A stretch of 64,000 nucleotides of DNA from Gammaproteobacteria bacterium (GCA_012960535.1 DUBB01000027.1:175487-239486), one strand, 5' to 3'. Counted from the stretch's first letter, positions 1 to 8,800 are shown. The notes: generated by a model from the sequence alone, not told the origin. A program made the numbers and translations.

Positions 1-125
1 ATGCCCTGCTGCTTATCAAACGCGACAACACTGGCACCTTGTGCTACCAGGGCGTGCACGATAGCCTTGCCCAGGCCCTGGCAGGCACCCGATACGATTG
101 CAACCTTGCCTTTAAGATCCTGCAT
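1..125 (-). CDS. Short-chain dehydrogenase/reductase, N-terminal part only
   Basis: This is the 5' end of a gene that runs leftward out of the window; about 41 residues are visible. The reading from the ATG at 125-123 begins MQDLKGKVAIVSGACQGLGK and continues into VVAFDK. That is the first beta-alpha-beta of an SDR Rossmann fold, with the glycine-rich nucleotide loop written SGACQGLG. The start overlaps the end of the next SDR (112-1008) by 14 bases, so the two are probably translated together in the same leftward operon as the P450 pair. The catalytic Ser-Tyr-Lys part lies outside the window, so substrate and cofactor preference are unknown. Confidence 0.8.
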   Translation of the reverse strand, partial: MQDLKGKVAIVSGACQGLGKAIVHALVAQGASVVAFDKQQG

Positions 126-1008
126 GGAGGTCCTCCTCAAGAATGTATTTATGTGGCAAGACGGGTTCGAGTTCGGGCCTTCGGCCAACGCATAGATTGA
201 GGTTACGTGCTGTGCGGCCTGCTGGCCCTTCCTTGAGCAGATCAATAACCACCTGGGCAGAATCTGTTGCGCTCATCCAGGTCTCTATGACCTTTTTCGC
301 ATCAGGGTTTGTCGTTTCTTCATCGGCCGCAAAGCCATAAAAGGACCGGATCATGTGCGAGTCGGTTGCACCCATGCAGATAGCATTAACCCTTATATTG
401 TGGGGTTTCAGGGCTTTCGCCCATGCGAACAGGAAGCCGTTTAAGCCCCATTTTGATGCATCGTATATATCCATCACCTCACCGCCACCGGAAGGCCGGG
501 GTGAACTACCCCAGGGGCATTGGGGTAGACGGGGGCAGAGCTCATCCGGCGTTCCACAGGTGACCATGTGGTCGGTCGCGATATTGATAATATCGGCTGG
601 TGTCTCCTGCTTTAGCATTTGTTCTATGACCGCTCGGCCGACCAGGTATTCACCTTTGAGATTAGTGCCCACCATTTTTTCGTAATCGCGCATTGATTTG
701 TCAAGGTCATCGTCAGGATGACTCACATGACATTGTCCGGCGTTATTGATGAGGATATCGATGTGGCCAAAAGTTGAAATGGTGGTGTCGACAAAATTTC
801 GAACCTCATCAGGGCTGGCGACATTGGCTACAGTGGCGTATGTTTGCACGCCCGTGGATTCAAGTGTGAAGGGGATATCCAGGATGGCCGGATCGATGTC
901 ACAGATCGATATATTCACGCCTTGTTCTGCCAGGGCTGTGGCATAAGCCTTACCTATACCCATTGCGGCGCCCGTTACAATTGCATTCTTTCCTGTTAGT
1001 TCCACCAT
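112..1008 (-). CDS. Short-chain dehydrogenase/reductase with an altered active-site serine
   Basis: A 298-residue SDR, somewhat longer than the usual 250-280. Visible motifs are the nucleotide-binding TGAAMGIG (about residues 12-19), NNAG (about 88-91) and the catalytic YDASK (about 184-188). The strand that normally ends INISS with the catalytic serine reads IINIATDHM, so Thr stands in the Ser position. An insertion of about 20 residues containing two cysteines lies between this strand and YDASK. The cofactor is NAD(H) or NADP(H). The gene sits 13 bases downstream of the Cys-less P450 homologue and overlaps the next SDR, so it belongs to the P450 operon. A likely role, by context only, is oxidation of an alcohol made by the P450. 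Confidence 0.85.
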   Translation of the reverse strand: MVELTGKNAIVTGAAMGIGKAYATALAEQGVNISICDIDPAILDIPFTLESTGVQTYATVANVASPDEVRNFVDTTISTFGHIDILINNAGQCHVSHPDDDLDKSMRDYEKMVGTNLKGEYLVGRAVIEQMLKQETPADIINIATDHMVTCGTPDELCPRLPQCPWGSSPRPSGGGEVMDIYDASKWGLNGFLFAWAKALKPHNIRVNAICMGATDSHMIRSFYGFAADEETTNPDAKKVIETWMSATDSAQVVIDLLKEGPAGRTARNLNLCVGRRPELEPVLPHKYILEEDLHAGS

Positions 1009-1021
1009 GGTTAGTCTCGTG

Positions 1022-2386
1022 TCAATTATCGAATTCAGCTGGCAGATCCCAGCAGGTACGCATATCGCCCAGGCGTAAACTGCGTAAACTGGGATCTGCA
1101 GTATTGGTTAAGCGCAGATTGGTTAGTTGTTCCAGGATCATGCTTGACACCTCAACCACAGCATTTCGAGTCAGGGCATACAGTGATATCGGTCGGTCTT
1201 CCGGTATCGCTGGATATTTTGTAGGTTTGCCCAGTCCCAGGGTTATGCCAGCGGGCAGGCCATCAGCACGATACATGCCTCGTGGTTCTCGTTGGCAAAG
1301 ATCTTTGCGTCCGACTAAAAAAAGTTCTGCATCGGTAAATATCTCAGGATCACGATTGGCGGCTGCCGCAGAGCAGATCATCATCGCCCCTTCGGGTAAC
1401 AATTGTCCAAAACGTTCCACTTCATGCCTGGAGAATCGTTTGGCTGCCAGCACGGCGGGTGAATGCCGCAGCGATTCAAACCAGGCCTGTTTAATCAGGC
1501 GTGGTGTTGCATGGAGCAGTTGTAATTGCTCAGGATGGTTTAATAACAGGTACCACATATTGGCCAGGCCACCATGCAGGGTCTCATGATCGCTTTCCAG
1601 TAAAGTGATCACAAGATCTTCAGCTGTAGCAGGTCCATCCTCCAGTTCCACGCTAGCGATAGCGGATATCAGATCGTTCGATGGGTTCTTGAGGCGTTGG
1701 CTTAAAAGTGGTCGGAAATACTCGGTCAGGGTTTTCATTGCCATCAAGCCGTTGTTCTGAGCCTGAGGTTCCCATTGGTAACCCTGTTGCAATTGCCAGT
1801 AGGTACGGGCAAAGAAAGCATAATCCTGTACTGGTAATTGCAGCGATCGGGCTAATAGTTCTATTGGCAGGTGCGCTGCAAATTCGGTAGCTAGATTGAT
1901 GTTCCCACTGGGCATAGCTCGATTGATAATGTCTTGCATAATCTGTGGTACATGGCTCTGGTAAGCCTGTGCCTGGGCATTGAGTACCGTAAGCTGCTGG
2001 CCTAAGTCACGGCCATAGTTTTCTACCCCGTAAAACCAGCATTTCGATCGAGATTCGAAGTTGGCGTCGTCGACAAAAATTGACGTGACATCGTCGTATC
2101 GTGAGATCCAGAATGCGTTCGCTCGCCAGTCACGATAGCAGGGATAATTATCTCGAAGCAGGCTTAATGCAGGGTAAGGGTCGTTAATAAACTCTGCATT
2201 TGTGAGTTGTCCAGGATTGAGTTTGGCAGTGGACTCGCCAACGCGCTGACGTTGGTAAATCTCGTAAGTGCGGTAACCCTGGCCGCCCAGGGAGACTTTG
2301 CGTTTAATCTGGACCCCGTTTTTACCGACGGTCGGTGGCTCGCCTTTGACTGTGCTCACAATGGTTTTCTTTCCTGGGTGGTTCAC
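1022..2386 (-). CDS. Cytochrome P450 homologue lacking the heme-thiolate cysteine
   Basis: A 454-residue protein with the overall layout of a bacterial class I P450. The ExxR motif of helix K is present (ESLR, about 304-307). Helix I reads ESDHETL (about 264-270); it keeps the Glu-Thr pair, but the usual Gly/Ala residues beside the oxygen site are Ser-Asp. The heme loop reads GLGKPTKYPAIP (about 384-395). Aligned without gaps to the neighbouring P450 (GVGPHLC), Lys390 occupies the place of the axial cysteine, and no Cys occurs anywhere in the loop. It is therefore unlikely to be a normal monooxygenase. P450 homologues without the cysteine are known as helper proteins of glycosyltransferases (EryCII, DesVIII). 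No glycosyltransferase is visible here, so a partner role with the adjacent P450 is only a guess. The first codon is GTG; a second GTG at 2359 has a better-placed AGGAAAG. Confidence 0.85.
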   Translation of the reverse strand: MNHPGKKTIVSTVKGEPPTVGKNGVQIKRKVSLGGQGYRTYEIYQRQRVGESTAKLNPGQLTNAEFINDPYPALSLLRDNYPCYRDWRANAFWISRYDDVTSIFVDDANFESRSKCWFYGVENYGRDLGQQLTVLNAQAQAYQSHVPQIMQDIINRAMPSGNINLATEFAAHLPIELLARSLQLPVQDYAFFARTYWQLQQGYQWEPQAQNNGLMAMKTLTEYFRPLLSQRLKNPSNDLISAIASVELEDGPATAEDLVITLLESDHETLHGGLANMWYLLLNHPEQLQLLHATPRLIKQAWFESLRHSPAVLAAKRFSRHEVERFGQLLPEGAMMICSAAAANRDPEIFTDAELFLVGRKDLCQREPRGMYRADGLPAGITLGLGKPTKYPAIPEDRPISLYALTRNAVVEVSSMILEQLTNLRLTNTADPSLRSLRLGDMRTCWDLPAEFDN

Positions 2387-2395
2387 ACTACATAA

Positions 2396-3859
2396 TTATT
2401 CCAATTCGTAATCGATCCATACCTCTCTTGCTGAAGCCAGGCCTAAAGGCGCCAGGTTCTTACCATCGATGTCTTTTCTCATGCGCTGCCTGTTGAGCCT
2501 GGGATTCTTCATCTGTTTGCTTAGCAAACGAGAACCGATGGCTGCTTCCTGGTGCGATATCCAGGCCCCTGGACATAGATGAGGTCCGACTCCGAAAGCC
2601 ATATGGCTTGAACGGCCGTCTTTGGCGTAGCCGCTGCGAAGTAGTTTGCCGTAATAAAGATCATCTCGGAATATATTAAACGTTTCCGGATCTTTGAATA
2701 CACGATCATCGTGGTTAGCAGAAAAATCAACCATGTTAATAAGAGAACCCGCTGGTATATCGATGCCGTGCAGGGTGATGTCAAAACTGTTGTGTCGTGG
2801 CTGACCACCAATAGGGGTAGAGTGGCGCAATGTTTCATGGAATACCGCATCCCATAGTGAATCATCTTTTATGACCTCTGCCAATTGATCCTCGTGCTGT
2901 AGCAGTAGGTACCAGATGTTCATTATGGCGCCTCTCGTGGTTTCACCACCACCACCAACCACCAACGCGATGTTCGATGTAATCTCTTCAGTAGAGAGAT
3001 AGTCATTGTCTATTTTGCTCTCACATAACTTCGTGATGATGTCTTTGCCTAGTTGCTGACCGTCGTTATCGTAAAGAAAGCCGGGTGTTGTGCGGCGCTC
3101 TTCCACCAGACCTTCTATATAGTCTTCCAGATGCTGGCGGGCTTCCAGGCCCTGCTGATGGCCTGCCGAACCGCCAAGACCGGACATCATTGAGTTGTAC
3201 CAGTAATAGAAATCAGTTCTGGCTTCATCAGGGAAGCCTAAAACCTGACAGACAACGCTGATGGGGAACTCATTGGCAAAGGCACGACCCAGTTCAATGG
3301 TTCTGACGCCATTATTATCTTCAATGAAATCGGTATTGGTTTTTTCATCCCAGGCTGAAATCATCTGTTCTGCTAATCGCTCTATCGATGGCAGCCGATT
3401 GGCCAGTGACTTGCCAACTAAATGCTGGCCATACAGATTGCGTCTGCGGCGATGCTCGACACCACTGAGTTCCAGCTGGGTGTTACCCAGAACACCGCTT
3501 GAAGAACCTTTGGGAATTGTATTGAATCCCTGGTCGTCAAAATAGCAATCTGTTATATCTGCATAACGGCTGATGTAGTAACAATTGTGGAGCTTATCGT
3601 GATACACCGGGTAGTGATCGCGCATAATTCGATAATAAGGGTAGGGATTACGCGCAAATTCGGGGCTGTCAAATAGACGTGGATCGATTAAAGGTGTGCC
3701 GTCGTCAGCGTGGCCCATATCGAGAGCATCACCAATCGCCATGAGTGGAAAGGTGGTTGATAAATCGTTTTTCGGGCTATTGGACGCTTCTGCCTCGGTG
3801 ATATTGTTGTTTGCATTGATGAGTCTGGCTAGAGTTGCTGTTATAGCATTGGAAGACAT
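2396..3859 (-). CDS. Cytochrome P450 monooxygenase
   Basis: A 487-residue P450 with all hallmark motifs: helix I GGGGETT (about 302-308), ExxR as ETLR (342-345), and the heme loop AFGVGPHLCPG with Cys429. The N-terminus lacks a membrane anchor, as expected for a soluble bacterial class I enzyme that takes electrons from a ferredoxin. It is first in a leftward operon with the Cys-less homologue (9-base gap) and two SDRs. A 7Fe ferredoxin gene starts divergently 196 bases away and is the obvious electron donor candidate. No ferredoxin reductase is in the window. The substrate is unknown; hydroxylation of a hydrophobic ring or alkyl compound is the family norm. Confidence 0.93.
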   Translation of the reverse strand: MSSNAITATLARLINANNNITEAEASNSPKNDLSTTFPLMAIGDALDMGHADDGTPLIDPRLFDSPEFARNPYPYYRIMRDHYPVYHDKLHNCYYISRYADITDCYFDDQGFNTIPKGSSSGVLGNTQLELSGVEHRRRRNLYGQHLVGKSLANRLPSIERLAEQMISAWDEKTNTDFIEDNNGVRTIELGRAFANEFPISVVCQVLGFPDEARTDFYYWYNSMMSGLGGSAGHQQGLEARQHLEDYIEGLVEERRTTPGFLYDNDGQQLGKDIITKLCESKIDNDYLSTEEITSNIALVVGGGGETTRGAIMNIWYLLLQHEDQLAEVIKDDSLWDAVFHETLRHSTPIGGQPRHNSFDITLHGIDIPAGSLINMVDFSANHDDRVFKDPETFNIFRDDLYYGKLLRSGYAKDGRSSHMAFGVGPHLCPGAWISHQEAAIGSRLLSKQMKNPRLNRQRMRKDIDGKNLAPLGLASAREVWIDYELE

Positions 3860-3959
3860 AGACGCACCTGGAATGATTCAGTATCGATACCGGTTGTTGT
3901 GATTATTGGCATGACTTATTACCCATAGTAAAGAGTTGCCCAGGCAAAAACCATCACAC

Positions 3960-3988
3960 TTGACTTTTTGTACCTAGATACGTGTACT
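3960..3988 (+). promoter_or_regulatory. Possible sigma70-type promoter for the ferredoxin gene
   Basis: TTGACT at 3960-3965 is followed after 17 bases by TGTACT at 3983-3988, which matches four of six positions of the -10 consensus. It lies about 70 bases upstream of the ferredoxin ATG, in the divergent gap between the P450 operon and the ferredoxin. The same gap contains the 10-bp palindrome GTATCGATAC at 3881-3890. Both were found by eye and are weak evidence. Confidence 0.35.
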
Positions 3989-4055
3989 GGGGATCAGGGT
4001 TTTATAAGCGCTGACTGAGCATTCGGGCGGCTAAGAAATTTTCTGGTATTTCGCC

Positions 4056-4337
4056 ATGACTTATGTGATCACAGAAGCCTGTATTGATGTACTCGACGCT
4101 TCTTGTGTTGAGGTATGCCCGGTAGAGTGCATTCATCACGATGAGGAAGATCGAATTTGCTTTATTGATCCGGGTAGCTGTACTGACTGCGATGTTTGTG
4201 TCTCGGCCTGTCCGGTCGGCGCAATCTTCGCTGATATGGATACCCCTACAGTATCGCTACAGTTCGTAGAGATAAACGCTCTGTGGTTTAAAGACAAATC
4301 TGCCGCTCGGCAAAAAGTAACTGATGAAGCCGATTAA
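4056..4337 (+). CDS. 7Fe ferredoxin ([3Fe-4S][4Fe-4S])
   Basis: A 93-residue ferredoxin. The cysteine spacing is that of the FdxA-type seven-iron family: C9, C17 and C52 are the expected ligands of the 3Fe-4S cluster, and C21, C42, C45 and C48 those of the 4Fe-4S cluster. The motifs CPVECI and CVSACPVGAIF are clear. The C-terminal tail after residue 60 is acidic and of ordinary length. The gene is divergent from the P450 operon and followed by a propeller protein gene. Its most likely job is to pass single electrons to the P450s encoded nearby. The Shine-Dalgarno site is weak. Confidence 0.92.
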   Translation: MTYVITEACIDVLDASCVEVCPVECIHHDEEDRICFIDPGSCTDCDVCVSACPVGAIFADMDTPTVSLQFVEINALWFKDKSAARQKVTDEAD

Positions 4338-4503
4338 GTTTGTCGTGGGCTCTCTTAAAGCGAGTGAAATACCCGCTCAAGTCAGTACCGCGGCGCCTTT
4401 ACAGAAGTTAACATTGCTCCCTTAGCGTGGCCATTGGGGGACCGACTTGTTAGTGCGGTCTAACACAGTTAGTCTGTCGTTATCTCTTTCTGGTAACTCG
4501 AAT

Positions 4504-5535
4504 ATGTGCACTTCTCACGATGTCGATAACAATACAGAAAATGGTGATCCCCGCAGTGGCTATAAACTGGCGGATAATTGGCCCAGATATCCACCCGGTA
4601 TGCAGTTCGAGATGGGATCAGGTGTCGCTGTGGATGAGCAGGGCATAATTTATCTGTTTACCCGCGATATTGAGCACTGGGCCGCGCATCCGCTGGCGAT
4701 GCGAGATAAAATGGGTAAGAGCAGTATCTCCATGTTTAACCGTGACGGGGACTATTTGGGCAAATGGGGACCATCTGACCAACGTGGTTTCGCGCTTGGT
4801 GCACATACGCTTTATATCGAAACGGATGGCATGTTCTGGACCACGGATCGTGACGGTCACACGGTAAAGAAATATCACCCCAACGGTGAATTGTTGCTGA
4901 CCTTGGGCACTTTTGCGCAATGGGGAGACGATGAAAATCATTTCAATGGTCCTACAGCGGTTATTGTCCAGGAAAACGGCAATATTGTCGTTGCCGATGG
5001 CTATTGGAATTCAAGACTCATGTGGTTTACCCAAGCAGGCGAATTCATCAAATCCGTTGGCCAATGGGGTCGAGGGCCTGGCGAATTCCATACGCCGCAC
5101 GCCCTTGCTCAGGACTCCAAAGGGCGTCTGCTGGTGGCCGACCTGTGCGGTGGTAACTTTCACGATTACATGACGCTTCCCGGACAGATCGCAGAGCACA
5201 GAACGCGAGTGGCAGAAGGGTGCCAACACCGTATTCAGCGGCTCGACCCAGAAGGGAACTATATTGATGAGTGGACACATATTGCACCGCTGAGTATTGC
5301 CACCTATGGCAATAAGGTTTTTGCCAGCGACAAGATGAGCAACCTGGCTATTCTCGACGAGGACACCGGTGAGGTGATAAAGCGAGTGGATGATATTGCG
5401 ATCTATATTCATCAATTGGCCATGGATTCTTATGGGGACTTATATACAGCTTCTGTATATCCGGAACATGCACGAGAAAAGCGTGGAGTAGAGGGACCAT
5501 CTCATAGGCGCTGGACCTTGGCTGACGTTGCCTGA
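4504..5535 (+). CDS. NHL/six-bladed beta-propeller protein (peptidyl-hydroxyglycine lyase-like)
   Basis: About 343 residues from the ATG at 4504. A TTG at 4447 would add a low-complexity leader, which I regard as unlikely. Repeated blades of the type GVAVDEQGIIYLFTRD, GNIVVADGYWNSRLMWF and HALAQDSKGRLLVADL are typical of the NHL propeller seen in peptidyl-alpha-hydroxyglycine alpha-amidating lyases and related bacterial proteins. No signal peptide is evident. It lies between the ferredoxin and an ABM-fold protein on the same strand, with a 32-base gap to the latter, so it may belong to the same transcript. Bacterial members of this family in degradation clusters have no firm function; hydrolase, lyase or binding roles are all possible. 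Confidence 0.75.
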   Translation: MCTSHDVDNNTENGDPRSGYKLADNWPRYPPGMQFEMGSGVAVDEQGIIYLFTRDIEHWAAHPLAMRDKMGKSSISMFNRDGDYLGKWGPSDQRGFALGAHTLYIETDGMFWTTDRDGHTVKKYHPNGELLLTLGTFAQWGDDENHFNGPTAVIVQENGNIVVADGYWNSRLMWFTQAGEFIKSVGQWGRGPGEFHTPHALAQDSKGRLLVADLCGGNFHDYMTLPGQIAEHRTRVAEGCQHRIQRLDPEGNYIDEWTHIAPLSIATYGNKVFASDKMSNLAILDEDTGEVIKRVDDIAIYIHQLAMDSYGDLYTASVYPEHAREKRGVEGPSHRRWTLADVA

Positions 5536-5567
5536 ATTTAAAAATAGATTATTTAAGAGAGCCGCTC

Positions 5568-5915
5568 ATGATTGTTGTCGTTGCTGCACTGAGATTTGAA
5601 AACCAGGCTGACCGTGACCAGGCGGTTGACCTGATCCGGGAAGTGCAATTGGCCACCCGGGTAGATGAACCTGGATGCCATGACTATTGTTTTGCCGCCG
5701 ATCCGTCGGTGCCAACCCGTATCCAGGTGTATGAGCTGTGGGCAGATAGCGAGTCTCTGGCTGCTCACTTCAAGCATCCTAATTACACAAAAATGGTTGA
5801 GCTATTGAGCGGTGCCAACATTAAAGAGAGTATCAATCAGGCCTATCTGGTGGAGCGAGGAGAATCGGTGTACGGCGCAGACGGGGAAATGAAGGAATCG
5901 TTCTTTACGGAATAG
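5568..5915 (+). CDS. ABM-type (antibiotic biosynthesis monooxygenase) dimeric alpha/beta-barrel protein
   Basis: A 115-residue single-domain protein beginning MIVVVAALRFENQADRDQAV. The pattern of a first strand, a helix with regular acidic residues, then PGCHDYCFAAD and YELWADSESLAAHFKHPNY is the ferredoxin-like fold of the ABM family (PF03992). The motif W-x-S-x-x-x-L-x-x-H is typical of its second half. Members act as cofactor-free oxygenases, heme-degrading enzymes or isomerases, often in dimers. A GAGAG sequence precedes the ATG. It is followed 11 bases later by an amidohydrolase, so the two are surely cotranscribed. Confidence 0.85.
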   Translation: MIVVVAALRFENQADRDQAVDLIREVQLATRVDEPGCHDYCFAADPSVPTRIQVYELWADSESLAAHFKHPNYTKMVELLSGANIKESINQAYLVERGESVYGADGEMKESFFTE

Positions 5916-5926
5916 AATTCGGGTGA

Positions 5927-7156
5927 ATGTTTATGCCAGTACAAAATCAGGTTTTTAGCAACGCAAGATTGTTTACCGCTACAGACGAATCGGTAATTGA
6001 AGCAGCGGCGATATGGATCGCCGACGGTCGTATTCTTTTCGCAGGGCCAGGCGATCAGCTGCCGCCGACACCGACCGACACGGAAGTTAGTGATCTTGAC
6101 GGTAGATTTGTTATGCCGGGTATGACGGAAACGCATGCTCATTTGTCGTTTGCCGATGCAAGTCCATTTGCTATTGGCCAGACACCGGTTGAACAGGCCA
6201 CTATCACCGCTGTCAACAATGCGAGATTAATGCTCCAGTCCGGATTTACATCAGCCGTTAGTTTTGGTTCAACCTATTGCATTGATGTGGCATTACGCGA
6301 TGCTATCAATCAGGGCCAGATCGTCGGTCCGCGATTGCTTGCTGCGGGTCGTGACCTGGGTGCGACCGCGAGCAATATTGATTCAGGTGGTGGTCTGAGT
6401 CAGATCGCAGACGGACCCTGGGAACTGCGAAAGGCGGTTCGCGAACAACGTAAATTGCGCGTTGATGTGGTTAAAATATTCATCGACGGTGAAGCGATTA
6501 ATCCGATAAACCCACCGGGGGAACTGTGTTTTACCAACCAGGAAGTGGAGGCGATTGTCGATGAGGCCCATCGTCGACGGTTAAAGGTGGCTTGTCATGC
6601 GCGTTCTGCAGCGGCAGTCAAACAGGCTGTGCGGGCCGGCGTGGATTATGTAGGTCATGCAAATTATCTTGATGATGAAGCGGTTGAGTTGCTCGCGGCC
6701 AACAAAGATGAATTGTTTGTGGGACCTGCTATCGCCTGGGAGGTTCAATACCTTGCTCAGTGTGAGAGCCTGGGAGTCTCCCGGCAGGTCGTTCGCCAAC
6801 AAGGTTATGAAAGAGAGATCGAAGCAACGGTTGAGTCAGTCAGGAAACTCCGGGCCGCGCAAGTGCGATTAGTGGTTGGCGGTGACTACGGCATTAGTAT
6901 TGCGCCCCATGGAACCTACGCCAAGGATTTGCAGTATTTTGTGGAGTTGTTTGGTATGACAGCTGCGCAGGCGTTGATTTGCGCGACTCGAAACGGTGGT
7001 CTGGCTGTGGATCAATCGGGACGCTCAGGAACCCTCGAAACTGGGTCGGTTGCTGATCTGGTTATCGTTTCGGGTGATCCAATTGAAGATATCAAGGTGC
7101 TTCAGGACCATAGCAAGCTGAGGGTGATCAAAGGCGGGCAGGAGATCAATGCGTGA
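5927..7156 (+). CDS. Metal-dependent amidohydrolase (imidazolonepropionase-like)
   Basis: A 409-residue cytosolic amidohydrolase. The HxH metal motif is THAHL (about residue 68), preceded by the usual GRFVMPGMTETH. The lysine expected to be carbamylated lies in DVVKIFIDGEAI (about 178-189). Further metal ligands are in KVACHARS and VGHANYLD, and the late aspartate in VVGGDYGIS. The C-terminal GSVADLVIVSGDPIEDI is the standard composite-domain ending. The family hydrolyses C-N bonds in amides or cyclic ureides and some lactones. Its place after the ABM protein and ferredoxin suggests the catabolic operon. A second in-frame ATG at 5933 is an alternative start. Confidence 0.88.
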   Translation: MFMPVQNQVFSNARLFTATDESVIEAAAIWIADGRILFAGPGDQLPPTPTDTEVSDLDGRFVMPGMTETHAHLSFADASPFAIGQTPVEQATITAVNNARLMLQSGFTSAVSFGSTYCIDVALRDAINQGQIVGPRLLAAGRDLGATASNIDSGGGLSQIADGPWELRKAVREQRKLRVDVVKIFIDGEAINPINPPGELCFTNQEVEAIVDEAHRRRLKVACHARSAAAVKQAVRAGVDYVGHANYLDDEAVELLAANKDELFVGPAIAWEVQYLAQCESLGVSRQVVRQQGYEREIEATVESVRKLRAAQVRLVVGGDYGISIAPHGTYAKDLQYFVELFGMTAAQALICATRNGGLAVDQSGRSGTLETGSVADLVIVSGDPIEDIKVLQDHSKLRVIKGGQEINA

Positions 7157-7447
7157 CTGCTATGATTGAAAAGGCTTGAAATAAAAAGCGATAGAATTTC
7201 TGATTTGCGGAATTAAACGAGCGCCGGGATTCTGCCGCCTTGAGCGATCAGCAGCATTTGCCGCCAGGGCGATAAGGCAGCATTAGAGACTGAAAAAGCC
7301 GCTACCGTGTCGATGTTGCCAGGACTGCCAGAATCAGGGCGCCATCACCCAAGTTAATTGGGTCATGACTGGCCTGGTTGCGGATAGTTGTATATAGCGC
7401 ATGCCAGATGCTTGGCTGAACGCGCCAGTGGCAGTTTGCTTTCAACT
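7157..7447. other. Convergent intergenic region with a hairpin
   Basis: A 291-base gap between the convergent amidohydrolase and carotenoid-oxygenase genes. It contains the inverted repeat ACCCAA-GTTAA-TTGGGT at 7347-7363, which could act as a weak bidirectional transcription end, but it lacks a T-tract. I see no supported gene here. Confidence 0.5.
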
Positions 7448-8800
7448 TCAGTTGGCGATTGACGCTGGAATCCAGCTGCCGTGGAATCCGCTCGGGACGC
7501 GAGGTAACTCAATTGACGCCACCGGCGTATTGTCCATGCTTGCGGCGTCCATGATGACAAAGCGACTGGTGTCCGATTGCGCATCATGCACGTAGGTCAT
7601 GAGATAGCCATCATCTTCACTGGCAGGACTGGCACTGGGTACGAATACCGGTTCTCCGCCGACGCAGCCACGCCCCAATTCAATCTGTGTCCGCGTATCT
7701 GTGAGGCGGTCATATTTCAAAATGGTGCCAGCTGTGCTCATCGGGTCATCCGGGTTACCGTTATCGGCCATACCCATCATGTATCCATAGCGATGTTCCA
7801 GGCCGATTACGCTGTCGGCGACCCGCGGGAACTCAGCGGGACGGTCGTCGATCTGCTCTTCCTGAACCCTGCCGATTCTGGTATCGATAGTCCAGCGCCA
7901 GAGTTCCGGCGATGGGAAATCCATGGCTGAATCCCGCCACATGTGGCTGAAACGAGCAACGTCGAGTACGATCTTGTCGCCATCTTCATAGGCGTTCATC
8001 GGGTGGAATACATAGCAGGGATTGATCTCATACCACTTCACCTGGTCATCTGTACCATCGCGCGGCATCACGCCCAGGCGTGCCGGATAGTCGTCGTCCC
8101 ATCGTATTGGCATTTCGCCACTCATTGCCAGTTGCAAGTCGAAGACGGCAGGCAGATCCATGAAGATAACGTAATTCTGCGTGATGTTGAAGTCGTGCAT
8201 CATGGTTGGACCGCCAACCGTGATGTTTTCGGTCTGTACGAGTTTGCCCTCGGCCGATACGCGCAGATAGCGCAGGTAGGGTTCGAATGCTGAGTAGCCG
8301 AAAGCGAGTAACTCTCCAGTCACAGGGCAGATTTTTGGATGTGCGGTAAATGAGCCTTTCAGAACACCTTTAAAGTCGGTGGGACCGACAGTACTCAGAT
8401 CACCGTCAACCACATAGGGAAAATGGCCTTCCTCAAGTGCTAGAATTTTGCCAGCATGACCCACTATATGCGTGTTCGCCTTGGATGCCGTCATGTCAGC
8501 GAGTACAGAAGGATCGAGGATGTCTACTGACGGATCCTTAATGAAGGGGGTCTGCACGTAGCGGTTCCGGTACCACTTTGCCTCGCCGTCATGTAAGCGT
8601 ACCCCATGGATCATGCCATCACCGAAGAATGGGTGTTCACTGGTACCACTGAGGGGATTGGCGCCGGTTCGAACGTAACGTCCATCCAGTTCCCTGGGGA
8701 TCGAGCCATTGACCTTCAAATCAGAGATTGTTCGTTCCTCGGCTACCGGTCTCCCGTTGCCGCGCAGATGTGCTGGGGTATCGTCATTGACAGTTGGCAT
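7448..8800 (-). CDS. Carotenoid oxygenase family protein (apocarotenoid/stilbene-cleaving type)
   Basis: A 450-residue protein with the opening NGSIPRELDGRYVRTGANP and FFGDGMIHGVRL that define the carotenoid cleavage dioxygenase/RPE65/lignostilbene dioxygenase family. The four iron-binding histidines can be placed in FTAHPKICP, MMHDFNIT, VFHPMNAYE and the C-terminal GFHGSWIPA. The family uses Fe(II) and O2 to split a double bond into two carbonyl products. The protein has no signal peptide. It is transcribed alone, leftward, with a TonB-dependent receptor divergent from it, which suggests that the receptor imports its hydrophobic substrate. Whether that is a carotenoid fragment, a lignin stilbene or a fatty compound is not visible. 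Confidence 0.93.
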   Translation of the reverse strand: MPTVNDDTPAHLRGNGRPVAEERTISDLKVNGSIPRELDGRYVRTGANPLSGTSEHPFFGDGMIHGVRLHDGEAKWYRNRYVQTPFIKDPSVDILDPSVLADMTASKANTHIVGHAGKILALEEGHFPYVVDGDLSTVGPTDFKGVLKGSFTAHPKICPVTGELLAFGYSAFEPYLRYLRVSAEGKLVQTENITVGGPTMMHDFNITQNYVIFMDLPAVFDLQLAMSGEMPIRWDDDYPARLGVMPRDGTDDQVKWYEINPCYVFHPMNAYEDGDKIVLDVARFSHMWRDSAMDFPSPELWRWTIDTRIGRVQEEQIDDRPAEFPRVADSVIGLEHRYGYMMGMADNGNPDDPMSTAGTILKYDRLTDTRTQIELGRGCVGGEPVFVPSASPASEDDGYLMTYVHDAQSDTSRFVIMDAASMDNTPVASIELPRVPSGFHGSWIPASIAN

